Part shown: positions 8,026 through 16,756 of the stretch, piece after piece
Layout of the letters: the number at the start of each line of letters is the position of its first letter
Numbering within the stretch: position 1 is the stretch's first letter
Position numbers and translations under genes: made by a program
Origin: Paenibacillus terrigena DSM 21567
GTDB taxonomy: Bacteria; Bacillota; Bacilli; Paenibacillales; Paenibacillaceae
Direction: 5' to 3'
Assembly (NCBI RefSeq): GCF_000374845.1
Contig: NZ_KB895418.1
Span: 248,001-312,000 of the forward strand
DNA: 64,000 nt
The notes under the pieces: model-generated
The model's database searches: none
The model's input: the letters and a program-made list of their open reading frames with translations, nothing else
Told to the model about the DNA's origin: nothing

Positions 8026-8057
8026 ATTATAAACCCTAACATTAATGTCAGGGTCAA
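8026..8057 (-). promoter_or_regulatory. MerR-type promoter/operator of the merR-thioredoxin operon
   Basis: On the minus strand TTGACC (8052-8057) and TATAAT (8026-8031) are 20 bases apart, longer than the normal 17. A 22-base near-perfect dyad (8033-8054; arms ACCCTAACATT and AATGTCAGGGT, one mismatch) fills this spacer. An over-long spacer with a central dyad is the classic architecture of promoters untwisted by MerR-family activators. Confidence 0.8.
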
Positions 8058-8099
8058 TAGGTAACATACCGGTTCATTTCCTTCAATTTCAGAGTAAAA

Positions 8100-8115
8100 T
8101 GTGATCAATATCACA
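8100..8115 (+). promoter_or_regulatory. Second Fnr/CRP-type box TGTGA-N6-TCACA with promoter
   Basis: A perfect TGTGA-N6-TCACA repeat is centred at 8107.5. A consensus -10 TATAAT is at 8138-8143, giving a start near 8149-8150 and a box centre near -41.5. This is the same arrangement as at 4842-4857. Confidence 0.65.
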
Positions 8116-8175
8116 GGGTGATATGTTCGGTTGTGGTTATAATACATCATAGATAAGGATAGGGGTGAACTACAT

Positions 8176-8481
8176 ATGGAATGCATCGTGCATTTTGAAC
8201 TTGTTCGCAAAGATAAAGTGAGTCCGCTTCGGGGGATTGTTGATGTGGAGCCAGGGCAGAAGCCGTCGATCCATGATCTGGTTCAGATGTTTAAAGATAT
8301 CGATTTGGAAGTAACTGTGGAAGATCCGGAAAGTTATAGTTTTCGTTCGATTGTCCCACATGATCCCTACACGATCCGGGTGAAGAAATTCGATATGGGC
8401 GAGAAGACCGATGATTACGTTGAAGATACTGAATTGAAATCCGTCATTGCGAACTTTATTCCGAAGAGCAGACCTCTATAA
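8176..8481 (+). CDS. Protein of unknown function (101 aa) behind an Fnr-type box
   Basis: A soluble acidic 101-residue protein with no cysteines after the N-terminal MECIV, no signal peptide and no membrane segment. I do not recognise a family. The start at 8176 follows AGGGGTGAA. It is a single-gene unit ending in a clear terminator, divergent from the merR-thioredoxin operon. The upstream TGTGA-N6-TCACA box and TATAAT suggest anaerobic or redox control. Codon use is like its neighbours, so I take it as a real gene. Confidence 0.75.
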   Translation: MECIVHFELVRKDKVSPLRGIVDVEPGQKPSIHDLVQMFKDIDLEVTVEDPESYSFRSIVPHDPYTIRVKKFDMGEKTDDYVEDTELKSVIANFIPKSRPL

Positions 8482-8513
8482 AGTGGTTACTTGCTTTTAA
8501 TATGCGTGAAGTG

Positions 8514-8539
8514 AAATGCCTCCTTAGGGAGGCATTTTG
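8514..8539 (+). terminator. Intrinsic terminator
   Basis: Stem AATGCCTCC with GGGAGGCATT and a TTA loop, followed by TTTTG. Confidence 0.88.
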
Positions 8540-8649
8540 TTTGATGAAATCTTACGAATTTACCCTTGTATAATTTAACAATTCACGTTATGTTATTGAT
8601 CGGAGCATGTCTATGATTTCAAGTCGTATACCGGTGGAGGAAATGATCA

Positions 8650-10101
8650 ATGTCCAGTTCAATCAGTGGGAGTACAACAATTATTTTACGTCTCGAAATG
8701 GATAAGGAACTTGTTACGTTCGGAAAAGTTGCAACGCTGATCACAGAAGCGGGAGGGGATATCGTTGCGATTGACGTTGTGAAATCAACCAAGAAGACAA
8801 CAACAAGAGATATCACCATTCAAATTGGGGATGACGCTCAGCAAAATGCGATTGAAAAAGGGTTGAAAAGACTACGAGGCACACGCATTATTAATATATC
8901 TGATCAAATCTTCCTAATGCATTTGGGAGGTAAGATTGAGACGCTTCCGAAAATGCCAATTAAGAACCGCGCGGATCTATCCCGCGTATATACACCAGGT
9001 GTTGCAAGAGTTTGTATGGCGATTCATGAAGATCCTTTGAAAGCGCATTCGCTCACGATCAAACGCAACACGGTTGCTGTTGTATCAGACGGTTCCGCGG
9101 TTCTAGGACTTGGTAATATTGGGCCTGAAGCAGCCATGCCTGTCATGGAAGGGAAAGCCATGTTATTCAAGCAAATGGCGAATGTGGATGCGTTCCCGAT
9201 CTGTCTGAATACACAGGATACAGAAGAGATTATTCAAATCGTGAAGGCCATCGCGCCATCGTTCGGTGGAATCAATCTCGAGGATATCGCATCACCGCGC
9301 TGCTTCGAAATTGAACAACGTTTGATTGAGGAATTGGACATCCCTGTATTTCATGATGATCAGCACGGCACGGCTGTCGTCCTCCTTGCAGGTCTAATCA
9401 ATGCGCTGAAAATTGCCGGTAAGAGGTTAGAAGAGTGTAAAATTGTTGTCTGTGGCATTGGTGCAGCCGGTATTGCTTGTACGAAAATATTACTCGCTGC
9501 GGGTGCCGTGAACGTAATTGGTGTTGACAAGACGGGTGCAATTGTACGAGGGGATTATGAGGAAGATAGTGTGTTTGGTGCATATGCGGCCATAACGAAC
9601 CCGAATCTTGTTCAAGGGCAGCTGTGTGAAGTCATTCAAGGCGCAGACGTCTTTATCGGGGTATCTGGACCGAATGTTCTGAAGCTTGAAGATGTGAAGA
9701 ACATGGCAGCGGATCCAATCGTGTTCGCGATGGCGAATCCAACGCCTGAGATATCTCCAGAAATTGCAGAGCCTTATGTTCGCGTCATGGCTACGGGAAG
9801 ATCTGATTATCCGAACCAAATCAATAACGTGCTCTGTTTCCCTGGCATGTTCCGAGGTGTGCTCGATTGTAGAGCTTCTCGTGTGACGGAGAGTATGAAG
9901 CTGGCTGCTGCCTATGCGATTGCTTCTGTCGTTACGGATGAAGAACTGAATGAACAATATATCATTCCAAGCGTATTCAATTCCGAGGTTGCTGCGAAAG
10001 TTCGTGATGCGGTAAGCCATGCTGCCTATGAGGCAGGTGTAGCACGCCGTCATCGCCATGAGACATTCGCAGAGGATCCGGGGTATGCGGACTTGGTCTA
10101 A
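8650..10101 (+). CDS. NAD(P)-dependent malic enzyme with N-terminal ACT domain
   Basis: Oxidative decarboxylation of malate to pyruvate. Residues 1-90 form an ACT domain, a small-molecule regulatory fold; the catalytic part follows (SRVYTPGVARVC, the metal-binding EDIASPRCFEIE, FHDDQHGTA, and the Rossmann segment VVCGIGAAGIACTKILLAAGA). At 483 aa it matches the ACT-malic enzymes of Bacillales (YtsJ-like), not the larger MaeA type. The ATG at 8650 has GTGGAGG nine bases upstream. The next gene starts 22 bases after the stop and may be co-transcribed. Confidence 0.93.
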   Translation: MSSSISGSTTIILRLEMDKELVTFGKVATLITEAGGDIVAIDVVKSTKKTTTRDITIQIGDDAQQNAIEKGLKRLRGTRIINISDQIFLMHLGGKIETLPKMPIKNRADLSRVYTPGVARVCMAIHEDPLKAHSLTIKRNTVAVVSDGSAVLGLGNIGPEAAMPVMEGKAMLFKQMANVDAFPICLNTQDTEEIIQIVKAIAPSFGGINLEDIASPRCFEIEQRLIEELDIPVFHDDQHGTAVVLLAGLINALKIAGKRLEECKIVVCGIGAAGIACTKILLAAGAVNVIGVDKTGAIVRGDYEEDSVFGAYAAITNPNLVQGQLCEVIQGADVFIGVSGPNVLKLEDVKNMAADPIVFAMANPTPEISPEIAEPYVRVMATGRSDYPNQINNVLCFPGMFRGVLDCRASRVTESMKLAAAYAIASVVTDEELNEQYIIPSVFNSEVAAKVRDAVSHAAYEAGVARRHRHETFAEDPGYADLV

Positions 10102-10123
10102 ACCTAGAGAGGAGATTCTAGCA

Positions 10124-10756
10124 ATGACTTTGATTCAAGCAGGAGAAGTGGTGCTTTTTCAAGGGGATAGTGTGACTGATTGCGGTCGCGATTATCGTAA
10201 TTCGAAAGATTTGGGAAATGGGTACGCGAACATGGTAGCTGGCATGTTCAACGCACTTTACCCGAATCAACGTGTTCAGTTCTACAATCGTGGGATAAGC
10301 GGCAATCGTGTTGTCGACCTGCAATCCCGTTGGCAGGAGGATTGTATCGATCTCAAGCCGAACTGGGTATCGATCCTAATCGGGATCAATGATGTATGGA
10401 GACGATATGATTCTAATGATCCGACATCAGTTGAGCGATTCAAGGATGGCTACCGTGATCTTTTGCGTCAAACGAAAGAGCGTCTCGGTGCGAAGTTAAT
10501 CATCTGTGAGCCTTTTGTATTACCGGTTCCTGAGGATCGCAGAACATGGCGCGAAGATTTGGATCCTAAGATTCAAGCTGTGCGTGATCTAGCAGCAGAA
10601 TTTGAAGCGATTTATATTCCACTCGATGGCATATTCGCCCAACATTCCACGCAGACGCCTCCAGCGTATTGGGCTGAAGATGGAGTTCATCCATCGGTAG
10701 CGGGTAACGGATTGATTGCTAGAGCATGGCTGCAAGCGGTACAAGCTATTTCATAA
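10124..10756 (+). CDS. SGNH/GDSL-family hydrolase
   Basis: A 210-residue cytoplasmic esterase/lipase-like hydrolase. All four SGNH blocks are present: GDSVTDCG with the nucleophile Ser16, GISGNRV near residue 56, GINDVW near 87 and DGVHPS near 186 with the catalytic Asp and His. No signal peptide is present, which fits the sugar-ester or acetyl-xylan esterase-like cytoplasmic members in Bacillales. The frame opens at 10058 inside the malic enzyme gene, but ATG 10124 has AGAGGAG upstream and the standard N terminus. The substrate is unknown. Confidence 0.88.
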   Translation: MTLIQAGEVVLFQGDSVTDCGRDYRNSKDLGNGYANMVAGMFNALYPNQRVQFYNRGISGNRVVDLQSRWQEDCIDLKPNWVSILIGINDVWRRYDSNDPTSVERFKDGYRDLLRQTKERLGAKLIICEPFVLPVPEDRRTWREDLDPKIQAVRDLAAEFEAIYIPLDGIFAQHSTQTPPAYWAEDGVHPSVAGNGLIARAWLQAVQAIS

Positions 10757-10773
10757 CGGTATACTGATTAAGA

Positions 10774-10818
10774 AGAACGCTGTCCTGCCGCTGAAAGATG
10801 CACAGGCAGCGTTCTTTT
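10774..10818 (+). terminator. Intrinsic terminator
   Basis: Stem AGAACGCTG...CCTG with CAGG...CAGCGTTCT, then TTTTGTT. Confidence 0.85.
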
Positions 10819-10860
10819 GTTATGATAATTGGAAGGGCTTTATAGGAGGAGGATGATGGA

Positions 10861-11604
10861 ATGCAAAAAAGAACGAAGAAGATCATACTCGCCTTGTCCG
10901 TTGTGTTCTTATTTCTGCTCGGAACGGCAGCTTGGTATCTCTGGCCGTATAAGCCTGCTCCATCGGCAGTTCAAGCGATGCAAGGGAATAATACCATTAA
11001 AGTCACAACTGATTCTTATGGAATAACCATTGAACCTGCTTACGAACCCATCCAACAAGTCGGGATTATTTTCTTTCCAGGTGCAAAGGTAGAGCCCGAG
11101 AGCTACGCGCCGCTGGCAAGAGATTTTGCAACACTCGGGTACCGGACGATCATCGTTAGAATGCCACTAAATCTTGCTCAATTGGGGGAGAATCGTGCGA
11201 ATCTTCTAATGAATCGTTTCCCTGATCAGCCCTTTGTTATTGGCGGTCATTCCATGGGAGGTACATACGCAGCACGGTATACCGCGTCGAAACCAAGTAA
11301 CGTGAAGGGCTTATTCTTCCTAGGGGCCTATTCGGATCAACCACAAACCTTGCCTGTACTCTCGATCCTTGCTTCTCATGATCAAGTATTAGATCAAGAT
11401 ACTTATAACCGTTATCGTTCCAATCTCCCGAAGACAACTCAGACCCTGACGGTCGAGGGTGGAAATCATGCGCAATTCGGGGATTATGGTCCTCAAAAAG
11501 GGGATGGACTAGCTACGATCACACCGGAAGAACAACGTACGCAAGTGGTGCAAGCGGTCGTGAAGTGGGTTGCCAATATTGGTCCATCGAAGGTTCAACC
11601 GTAA
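10861..11604 (+). CDS. Membrane-anchored alpha/beta hydrolase
   Basis: A 247-residue protein with one N-terminal hydrophobic helix (residues 8-28), probably a signal anchor, and an extracellular alpha/beta-hydrolase domain. The nucleophile elbow is GGHSMGG (Ser131). The acid and histidine are probably in SHDQVLD and GGNHAQFGDY. The start at 10861 has AGGAGGAGG eight bases upstream. The domain resembles the small dienelactone hydrolase-like/Abhydrolase_5 group. The natural substrate is unknown. The acyltransferase downstream is only 31 bases away and likely in the same transcript. Confidence 0.85.
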   Translation: MQKRTKKIILALSVVFLFLLGTAAWYLWPYKPAPSAVQAMQGNNTIKVTTDSYGITIEPAYEPIQQVGIIFFPGAKVEPESYAPLARDFATLGYRTIIVRMPLNLAQLGENRANLLMNRFPDQPFVIGGHSMGGTYAARYTASKPSNVKGLFFLGAYSDQPQTLPVLSILASHDQVLDQDTYNRYRSNLPKTTQTLTVEGGNHAQFGDYGPQKGDGLATITPEEQRTQVVQAVVKWVANIGPSKVQP

Positions 11605-11635
11605 TACGTTATCAGTTATTTGGTAAGGAGTCCAT

Positions 11636-12784
11636 ATGAATCGAAAACCGAAGATATTAGAGATTCAATCGTTGCGTGGGCTGGCCTTTCTTGCTGTTGT
11701 CATGCAGCATGCTGTCGCCCACTATGCAGCGGTTCCTGAGATGCAGCTCGAGGATGGCGTGATGATGACTATTCTCCTCGTGCTTGCTAAATTTGCAGTG
11801 CCCGTGTTCGTATTCATTACGGGCCTTGTCTTGTTCTACAATGATAAAGACGATTTTAACTATGGAGATTTTATCAAGAAACGCTTTAGCGATATTATTC
11901 TACCCTATTTGATATGGTCTGCGATCTATTATGTTTCCACCTATGGGTGGAATGATCTGTGGCGGTTCCTGCAAATGGGCTTCACGGGTAAAGCTAGCTA
12001 TCATCTCTGGTACGTCGTGATGGTCATGCAGTTCTATCTGTTGTTCCCCTTATGGAGAATCGCGATTCGCTGGCTTCACGCGAAGCTGATGGGTTGGCGA
12101 GGAGTCGCTGCTCTGATGTTGGCAGGCGTGTTATATATTGTTCTTATGGGACATGTGTCTGATTTAGGGCAGTGGACGAAGCTGCATCCGATCCCCGTAA
12201 TTACAGATCTTTTCAACAAATATGCAGATCGGAACGCACTTTATTATTATTTTTATTTCGTGATGGGCGCAGCAGCTGGGCTGCATTTTGAACAATGGAA
12301 ACGAATCCTTGAGAGGTATAAATTCATCTATTGGACCGTATTCATCGGATTGTCCGGATATTATGTCTATATCTCTGTTGGGGCTTTTCAGACATCGCAA
12401 GGGATCAAATTCAATTTCTATCAAGTATTTTTGCTGAGGCCGCTAATGGCTGTATTATTAATGAGTTCCATTCTTGCGGTGTATCATCTCGCCATCATTT
12501 GCACACGTCAATCTACTGCTCACATCAATCGACTATTGACTTGGATCGGGATGTACTCCTATGGGGCTTATCTGGCCCATGCGGTCACGCTTCGACTAGG
12601 CTATATCGTGGATCGTTACCTATTGCTGGAACTATCCGTCACGGCGCGAATGTTGATTGTGATGGGGATTGCAGCAGGAACTTCCGTGTTATTAACCGTC
12701 ATGATAAGTCGAATCCCTTATGGAAAGTGGATCGTTGGCATACAGGTGCGAAACCCGAGGTCGAAGCAGAGAGTAGAGGCATAA
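11636..12784 (+). CDS. Acyltransferase-3 family integral membrane protein
   Basis: A 382-residue multi-pass membrane protein of the Acyltransferase_3 family (OafA/WecH-type), which transfers acyl groups to cell-surface sugars or other carriers. The family start is seen in EIQSLRGLAFLAVVMQHA, including the conserved RG and the catalytic His of MQHA. About ten hydrophobic segments follow. TAAGGAGT precedes the ATG. There is no glycan-synthesis gene next to it, so the acceptor cannot be predicted. It may be co-transcribed with the hydrolase before it. Confidence 0.88.
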   Translation: MNRKPKILEIQSLRGLAFLAVVMQHAVAHYAAVPEMQLEDGVMMTILLVLAKFAVPVFVFITGLVLFYNDKDDFNYGDFIKKRFSDIILPYLIWSAIYYVSTYGWNDLWRFLQMGFTGKASYHLWYVVMVMQFYLLFPLWRIAIRWLHAKLMGWRGVAALMLAGVLYIVLMGHVSDLGQWTKLHPIPVITDLFNKYADRNALYYYFYFVMGAAAGLHFEQWKRILERYKFIYWTVFIGLSGYYVYISVGAFQTSQGIKFNFYQVFLLRPLMAVLLMSSILAVYHLAIICTRQSTAHINRLLTWIGMYSYGAYLAHAVTLRLGYIVDRYLLLELSVTARMLIVMGIAAGTSVLLTVMISRIPYGKWIVGIQVRNPRSKQRVEA

Positions 12785-12933
12785 TTCGAACGGAGTCTAT
12801 GACAGTCAGCTATAAGATGGACAATATTTCTAACCAAATGGTACGATGAATGAGAATTGAATACGTGATGCATCAAGGTGCTGTGCATTCAAGGTGCAGC
12901 AGGCTTAGATGAACGATTAAGGAGGAGATGCGC

Positions 12934-13479
12934 ATGCCTCGGAAAATAGAACGGGGATTTACGCTTGTTTATACTGGGGATGGAAAAGGAAAGACGACAG
13001 CAGCTGTTGGACTATGTGTTCGTGCAGTAGGTCGTGGCTACAAAGCCCTAATTCTTCAATTTATTAAAAGCCCACAGCGCTCCTACGGGGAGCAAATCGC
13101 GCTCGAGAAGCTCGGTGTTGAAGTACGGCAGTTGGGTATTGGATTTACTTGGACGAAGACGCCGGAAGAGCACCGCGAAGCGTTCAAGACAGCTCTGGCT
13201 GCGGCGAAAGAAGCGATTCAATCGGGCTTGTATGATGTTGTGGTTCTCGATGAACTGAACAATGCACTTGCCATTACCAGTTTTCCAATTGATGATGTAT
13301 TGCCACTTGACGAAGTGCTCGACATGATCCAGAACCGTCCTGCTGGGATGCATGTTGTTATTACCGGTCGCTCAGCACGTCCAGAGATCATTGCGATTGC
13401 CGATTTAGTCAGCGAAATGCAGCCGGTCAAACATTATTATGAAGAAGGCGTCCCCGCTGTAATAGGTATTGAATTCTAA
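12934..13479 (+). CDS. cobO: Cob(I)alamin/cob(I)yrinic acid a,c-diamide adenosyltransferase
   Basis: ATP:corrinoid adenosyltransferase of the BtuR/CobA/CobO family, which makes the cobalt-carbon bond of adenosylcobalamin. The inverted-type P-loop GDGKGKTT is at residues 15-22, and the VVLDELNNAL and VITGRSARPEI blocks follow. At 181 aa it matches the family. Two ATGs (12928, 12934) are in frame; AAGGAGG at 12919-12925 gives proper spacing only for 12934. No other corrinoid gene adjoins it, but bluB lies at 61.9-62.6 kb. A terminator follows. Confidence 0.92.
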   Translation: MPRKIERGFTLVYTGDGKGKTTAAVGLCVRAVGRGYKALILQFIKSPQRSYGEQIALEKLGVEVRQLGIGFTWTKTPEEHREAFKTALAAAKEAIQSGLYDVVVLDELNNALAITSFPIDDVLPLDEVLDMIQNRPAGMHVVITGRSARPEIIAIADLVSEMQPVKHYYEEGVPAVIGIEF

Positions 13480-13497
13480 TGATGTGATTGTCACTTA

Positions 13498-13534
13498 CAC
13501 ACTCCGAGTCCATTTGGATTCGGAGTGTTGTTGT
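13498..13534 (+). terminator. Intrinsic terminator
   Basis: Stem ACACTCCGAGTCC with GGATTCGGAGTGT (one G-T pair) and loop ATTT, followed by a modest T-rich tract (TGTTGTT). Confidence 0.75.
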
Positions 13535-13628
13535 CTATCATGTTATTCTGGGCATGATTATGGTAAATTAATAAGGATTCATCATCATTCTAGCTGAATC
13601 AATACATAAGCTACAGGGGGATTATGAA

Positions 13629-14288
13629 GTGACGAATGAAAGGCTAAATCCTTGGCTTCATATTTGGACACGGCCAAGACAAGTCATCCGTGACATTCTA
13701 AGCGGCAAGGACTCCAGAAGAAACATCCTGATACTCGCAGGCGTTAGCGGTATTCTACGCGCATTAGATCAAGCGACAACCCGAAGCTTGGGCGATCATA
13801 TGGGAACGGCGACGATTATTCTCATGAGTCTTATTTTTGGATTCATTGGTGGATTAATTAGTCTGTACCTCATTAGCTGGATTATGTCATTCACTGGCAA
13901 GTGGGTTGGTGGGCAAGCTTCTTTTCATGAGGTGCTCACAGCAACGGCTTGGTCGAACGTTATCCTCATCTGTGTGGGTGTGCTCTGGATTCCAGAACTG
14001 CTGATCTTCGGGCACGAGATGTTCACGACAGTGACACCAATGATGGATGCGAATCCAAATTTGAAGCTGCTGCTGATTGTTTTTTCTTCTATTGAAATTA
14101 TCTTGTCGTTCTGGGCTGTTGTTGTCTATATTCTAACACTCAGTGAAGTTCAGAAATTTTCGGGCTGGATGGCGCTTCTGAATGTAATTTTAGCACTTGT
14201 TATTGCATTTGTTGTCATCTTAGTCCTTACACTTGTTATCGGTTTGTTGCTTAGCGTCTTCTCCTTCGGGTTCGGGTTTGGTGGTTAA
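13629..14288 (+). CDS. Yip1-domain integral membrane protein
   Basis: A 219-residue protein with a short cytoplasmic N terminus (LNPWLHIWTRPRQVIRDIL, typical for bacterial Yip1 proteins) and five hydrophobic segments. The bacterial family has no firm function; members occur beside envelope-stress and sensor genes. The start appears to be GTG at 13629 with AGGGGGA upstream. A histidine kinase starts one base after its stop, so the gene forms an operon with the two-component system and may be a membrane partner of the otherwise soluble kinase. That link is inference. Confidence 0.8.
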   Translation: MTNERLNPWLHIWTRPRQVIRDILSGKDSRRNILILAGVSGILRALDQATTRSLGDHMGTATIILMSLIFGFIGGLISLYLISWIMSFTGKWVGGQASFHEVLTATAWSNVILICVGVLWIPELLIFGHEMFTTVTPMMDANPNLKLLLIVFSSIEIILSFWAVVVYILTLSEVQKFSGWMALLNVILALVIAFVVILVLTLVIGLLLSVFSFGFGFGG

Positions 14289-14289
14289 G

Positions 14290-15912
14290 ATGAGCAAAGA
14301 ATTCAAAGTGCATGAGCTGCTCGTCATTAAATCCATTGCAGAGACGATTAATCAGACCAATGATCTGGAAATTCTATTAAATTCGGTTCTTCGTAAACTG
14401 GTTGAATTAACGGATATGCATGCAGGATGGATTTTTCTCGCTGAAGATTGCTCGGATTATTATTCTTGCCCTGCAAACTTTCAGCTGCCCGAAGCGCTTG
14501 AGGCCGATGATCGTAAGCTATTAACGACGGGGTCATGCTGGTGTCTAGATGGGTACTGGAATGGGAAGCTGAAAGCAGCTGTAAATACGATTTATTGTCA
14601 ACGGCTTGATCAGGCGGTTGCTTACAAATATGGCGATACCGAAGGGATTACGCATCACGCAACCATCCCTTTGACGGCGGGGAACCGGCGATTCGGGATC
14701 TTGAATGTTGCGGCAGCAGGTAAAGAGCATTTTAGCCAAGAAGAATTAACGTTAATGGAATCTATTGCTTTTCAGGTAGGAACCGCTGTAGAGCGAACGT
14801 TATTATATCAATCGCAGCAGAAGAGAGCTGACTTGTATTCGAAGCTAGGGGAATTGGCCCGCGACCTGGGTAAGCTGCTCATTACCGAGCAAATCCCGGA
14901 TCTTGTAACACGATGGATCGGCGAGCAACTAGGCTGTGACTACGCGGCCTTCTTCATGGAGGAGAATGGAGGGCTCTCCAGACGGACCTCATGGCAGGAC
15001 GGAAAAGTCCAACATCGACGTAAGCTCTATACGATCAAGCAAGCGAGCGAAGCAGGACTTGCCTTCCTCTCAGGAGAGACGCAGCAATGGAGACGCAAAC
15101 CGAAGGAACAACATAAGGACCATGCGATATCGAAAGACATTCGTATGACGATAGCCGTACCGCTGCAGTTCCGAGATAAGCCGATAGGGGTTATTTTCGC
15201 TGGCTCACAATGCCGAAACTTCGATGAGGTCGATGTGGAGCTGCTCGAAGCGCTCTCAGGTCATATTACACTAGCATACGAGAATGCCAGACTCCATCAA
15301 CAACAGCTTGATCTGCTGAAGTGGGAAGAGCGGAACCGACTTGCGCGCGATCTGCATGATTCGGTATCACAAATGTTGTTCTCGCTCCAATTTACGGCTC
15401 GCGGGATGGAGGCCATGCTCGAGAATCCGCCAGAGATGGTGAAACGTGCGGTGAAAGATATGCAGGATCTAACGCAGAGTGCGCTGACCGAAATGCGCTC
15501 ATTAATCTTACAATTACGTCCGGTAGGCCTAGAACAAGGACTCTTAACAGGATTATACCGATACGGCAAGGCACAAGGCCTCGTTGTGATCAATTGTGTC
15601 GAAGGGATGCTCGATCTCTCGAGCCGCGTTGAAGAAGCGCTGTTCCGCATTGGGCAAGAAGCGCTCAATAACACCCGGAAGTATGCTGGACACCCGCAGG
15701 TTCAGATTAATTTGAAACAACAGCAGCAGCTCGTCTGTATGGAAATTTCGGATCAAGGGGATGGATTCTCGCCGCTGAAGATCGATGGAACCAGTACGCT
15801 CGGGATGCGGACGATGCGCGAACGTGCTGAATCGCTCGGAGGTACATTAGTAGTAGATAGCCGTAAAGGCGAAGGAACGACGATTCGGGTATTGATACCG
15901 AATCATAAGTGA
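14290..15912 (+). CDS. NarL-type sensor histidine kinase with two GAF domains
   Basis: A 540-residue cytoplasmic kinase without membrane helices. Residues 10-185 form a GAF domain with several cysteines (DCSDYYSCP, GSCWC), and residues 200-350 form a second GAF. The HisKA_3 dimerisation box RLARDLHDSVSQMLF holds the phospho-acceptor His356, and a HATPase domain ends the protein (ALNNTRKYA, DQGDGF, GTTIRVLIP). Cysteine-bearing GAF domains in NarL-type kinases can bind ligands such as Fe-S clusters or heme, but that is not shown here. The upstream frame from 14233 overlaps the Yip1 gene; ATG 14290 is the sensible start. The response regulator follows directly. Confidence 0.9.
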   Translation: MSKEFKVHELLVIKSIAETINQTNDLEILLNSVLRKLVELTDMHAGWIFLAEDCSDYYSCPANFQLPEALEADDRKLLTTGSCWCLDGYWNGKLKAAVNTIYCQRLDQAVAYKYGDTEGITHHATIPLTAGNRRFGILNVAAAGKEHFSQEELTLMESIAFQVGTAVERTLLYQSQQKRADLYSKLGELARDLGKLLITEQIPDLVTRWIGEQLGCDYAAFFMEENGGLSRRTSWQDGKVQHRRKLYTIKQASEAGLAFLSGETQQWRRKPKEQHKDHAISKDIRMTIAVPLQFRDKPIGVIFAGSQCRNFDEVDVELLEALSGHITLAYENARLHQQQLDLLKWEERNRLARDLHDSVSQMLFSLQFTARGMEAMLENPPEMVKRAVKDMQDLTQSALTEMRSLILQLRPVGLEQGLLTGLYRYGKAQGLVVINCVEGMLDLSSRVEEALFRIGQEALNNTRKYAGHPQVQINLKQQQQLVCMEISDQGDGFSPLKIDGTSTLGMRTMRERAESLGGTLVVDSRKGEGTTIRVLIPNHK

Positions 15913-15929
15913 GAGGGGAGTCGGACCGA

Positions 15930-16592
15930 ATGAGCATCAAAGTGCTTATTGTAGATGATCATGCGATCGTCATACGCGGGCTTCAGTATTATCTGATGAC
16001 CCAACCAGATATAGAAGTAGTAGGTGAAGCAACGAGCGGACAATCGGCGATTGAGCAGATCGAGACGCTGCAGCCGGATGTCGTCCTTATGGATCTTCTC
16101 ATGCCAGGAATGACAGGAATTGAGGCGACACAGCAAATTCGGGTCAAACATCCGAATATTAAGGTTATTGTACTGACATCTTTCTCAGATCATGACCATG
16201 TGCTGCCTGCCATCCAAGCAGGAGCGAACGGTTATTTACTGAAAGACATCCAGCCGGATGAGCTGGCTCAAGCGATTCGTGGTGTATATCAGGGACAGGC
16301 GCAGTTGCATCCGCGCGTAACGGAACAACTGATGTCCCATCTTGTGGAGAAACCGGCCGCACCAGTCCAAGAGGATGAATTGGATAGCAACTTGGATGTT
16401 CTTACCCCGCGCGAGAAGGAAGTATTAGAATGGATTGCGCTTGGTAAGAGCAACAAGGAGATCGCTGCCGCGTTTCATATCACCGAGAAAACCGTGAAGA
16501 CCCACGTGAGCAATATTCTGAGCAAGCTGGGATTGACGGCACGTACGCAGGCTGCGATTATCGCCATCAAGCACGGTTTGACAGGCCAATAG
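15930..16592 (+). CDS. NarL/LuxR-type response regulator
   Basis: A 220-residue DNA-binding response regulator. The receiver domain has the acidic pair Asp9-Asp10, the phosphorylation site Asp55 in VLMDLLMPG, and the conserved Thr and Lys (VLTSF, LLKD). The C-terminal LuxR-type helix-turn-helix is seen in LTPREKEVLEWIALGKSNKEIAAAFHITEKTVKTHVSNIL. ATG 15930 has GAGGGGAG upstream; a GTG at 15909 overlapping the kinase gene is the alternative. It pairs with the kinase before it; its targets are unknown. Confidence 0.93.
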   Translation: MSIKVLIVDDHAIVIRGLQYYLMTQPDIEVVGEATSGQSAIEQIETLQPDVVLMDLLMPGMTGIEATQQIRVKHPNIKVIVLTSFSDHDHVLPAIQAGANGYLLKDIQPDELAQAIRGVYQGQAQLHPRVTEQLMSHLVEKPAAPVQEDELDSNLDVLTPREKEVLEWIALGKSNKEIAAAFHITEKTVKTHVSNILSKLGLTARTQAAIIAIKHGLTGQ

Positions 16593-16602
16593 CATAAGAC
16601 CA

Positions 16603-16651
16603 TCTACGACCAAAGTCGTAGAAATGCCCAACATTTTGTTGGGCTTTTTTT
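16603..16651 (+). terminator. Tandem hairpins and intrinsic terminator
   Basis: A perfect hairpin TCTACGAC-CAAA-GTCGTAGA (16603-16622) is followed by the terminator stem GCCCAAC-ATTTT-GTTGGGC and seven Ts ending at 16651. Confidence 0.9.
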
Positions 16652-16756
16652 GTAGTCCAAGTTCATCCGATGTGCTGAGGGAAGATTGTCATTCTGATGT
16701 TATCATAAGTACATAAGTTAACAAGACATCAACAACATATACCGGAGGTTACATCA

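Noticed and set aside
9490-10059. 189-codon minus-strand frame inside the malic enzyme gene
   Set aside because: It is fully opposite a well-conserved gene and its product looks random (rich in Arg, His and Ile).
12331-12849. 172-codon plus-strand frame overlapping the acyltransferase gene
   Set aside because: Out-of-frame shadow of the acyltransferase; no ribosome site and no family features.
12850-12927. Cobalamin riboswitch before the adenosyltransferase gene
   Set aside because: Only 80-140 bases are available and no B12-box or long helical leader is visible; just a short repeat (GCATTCAAGGTGC-like).
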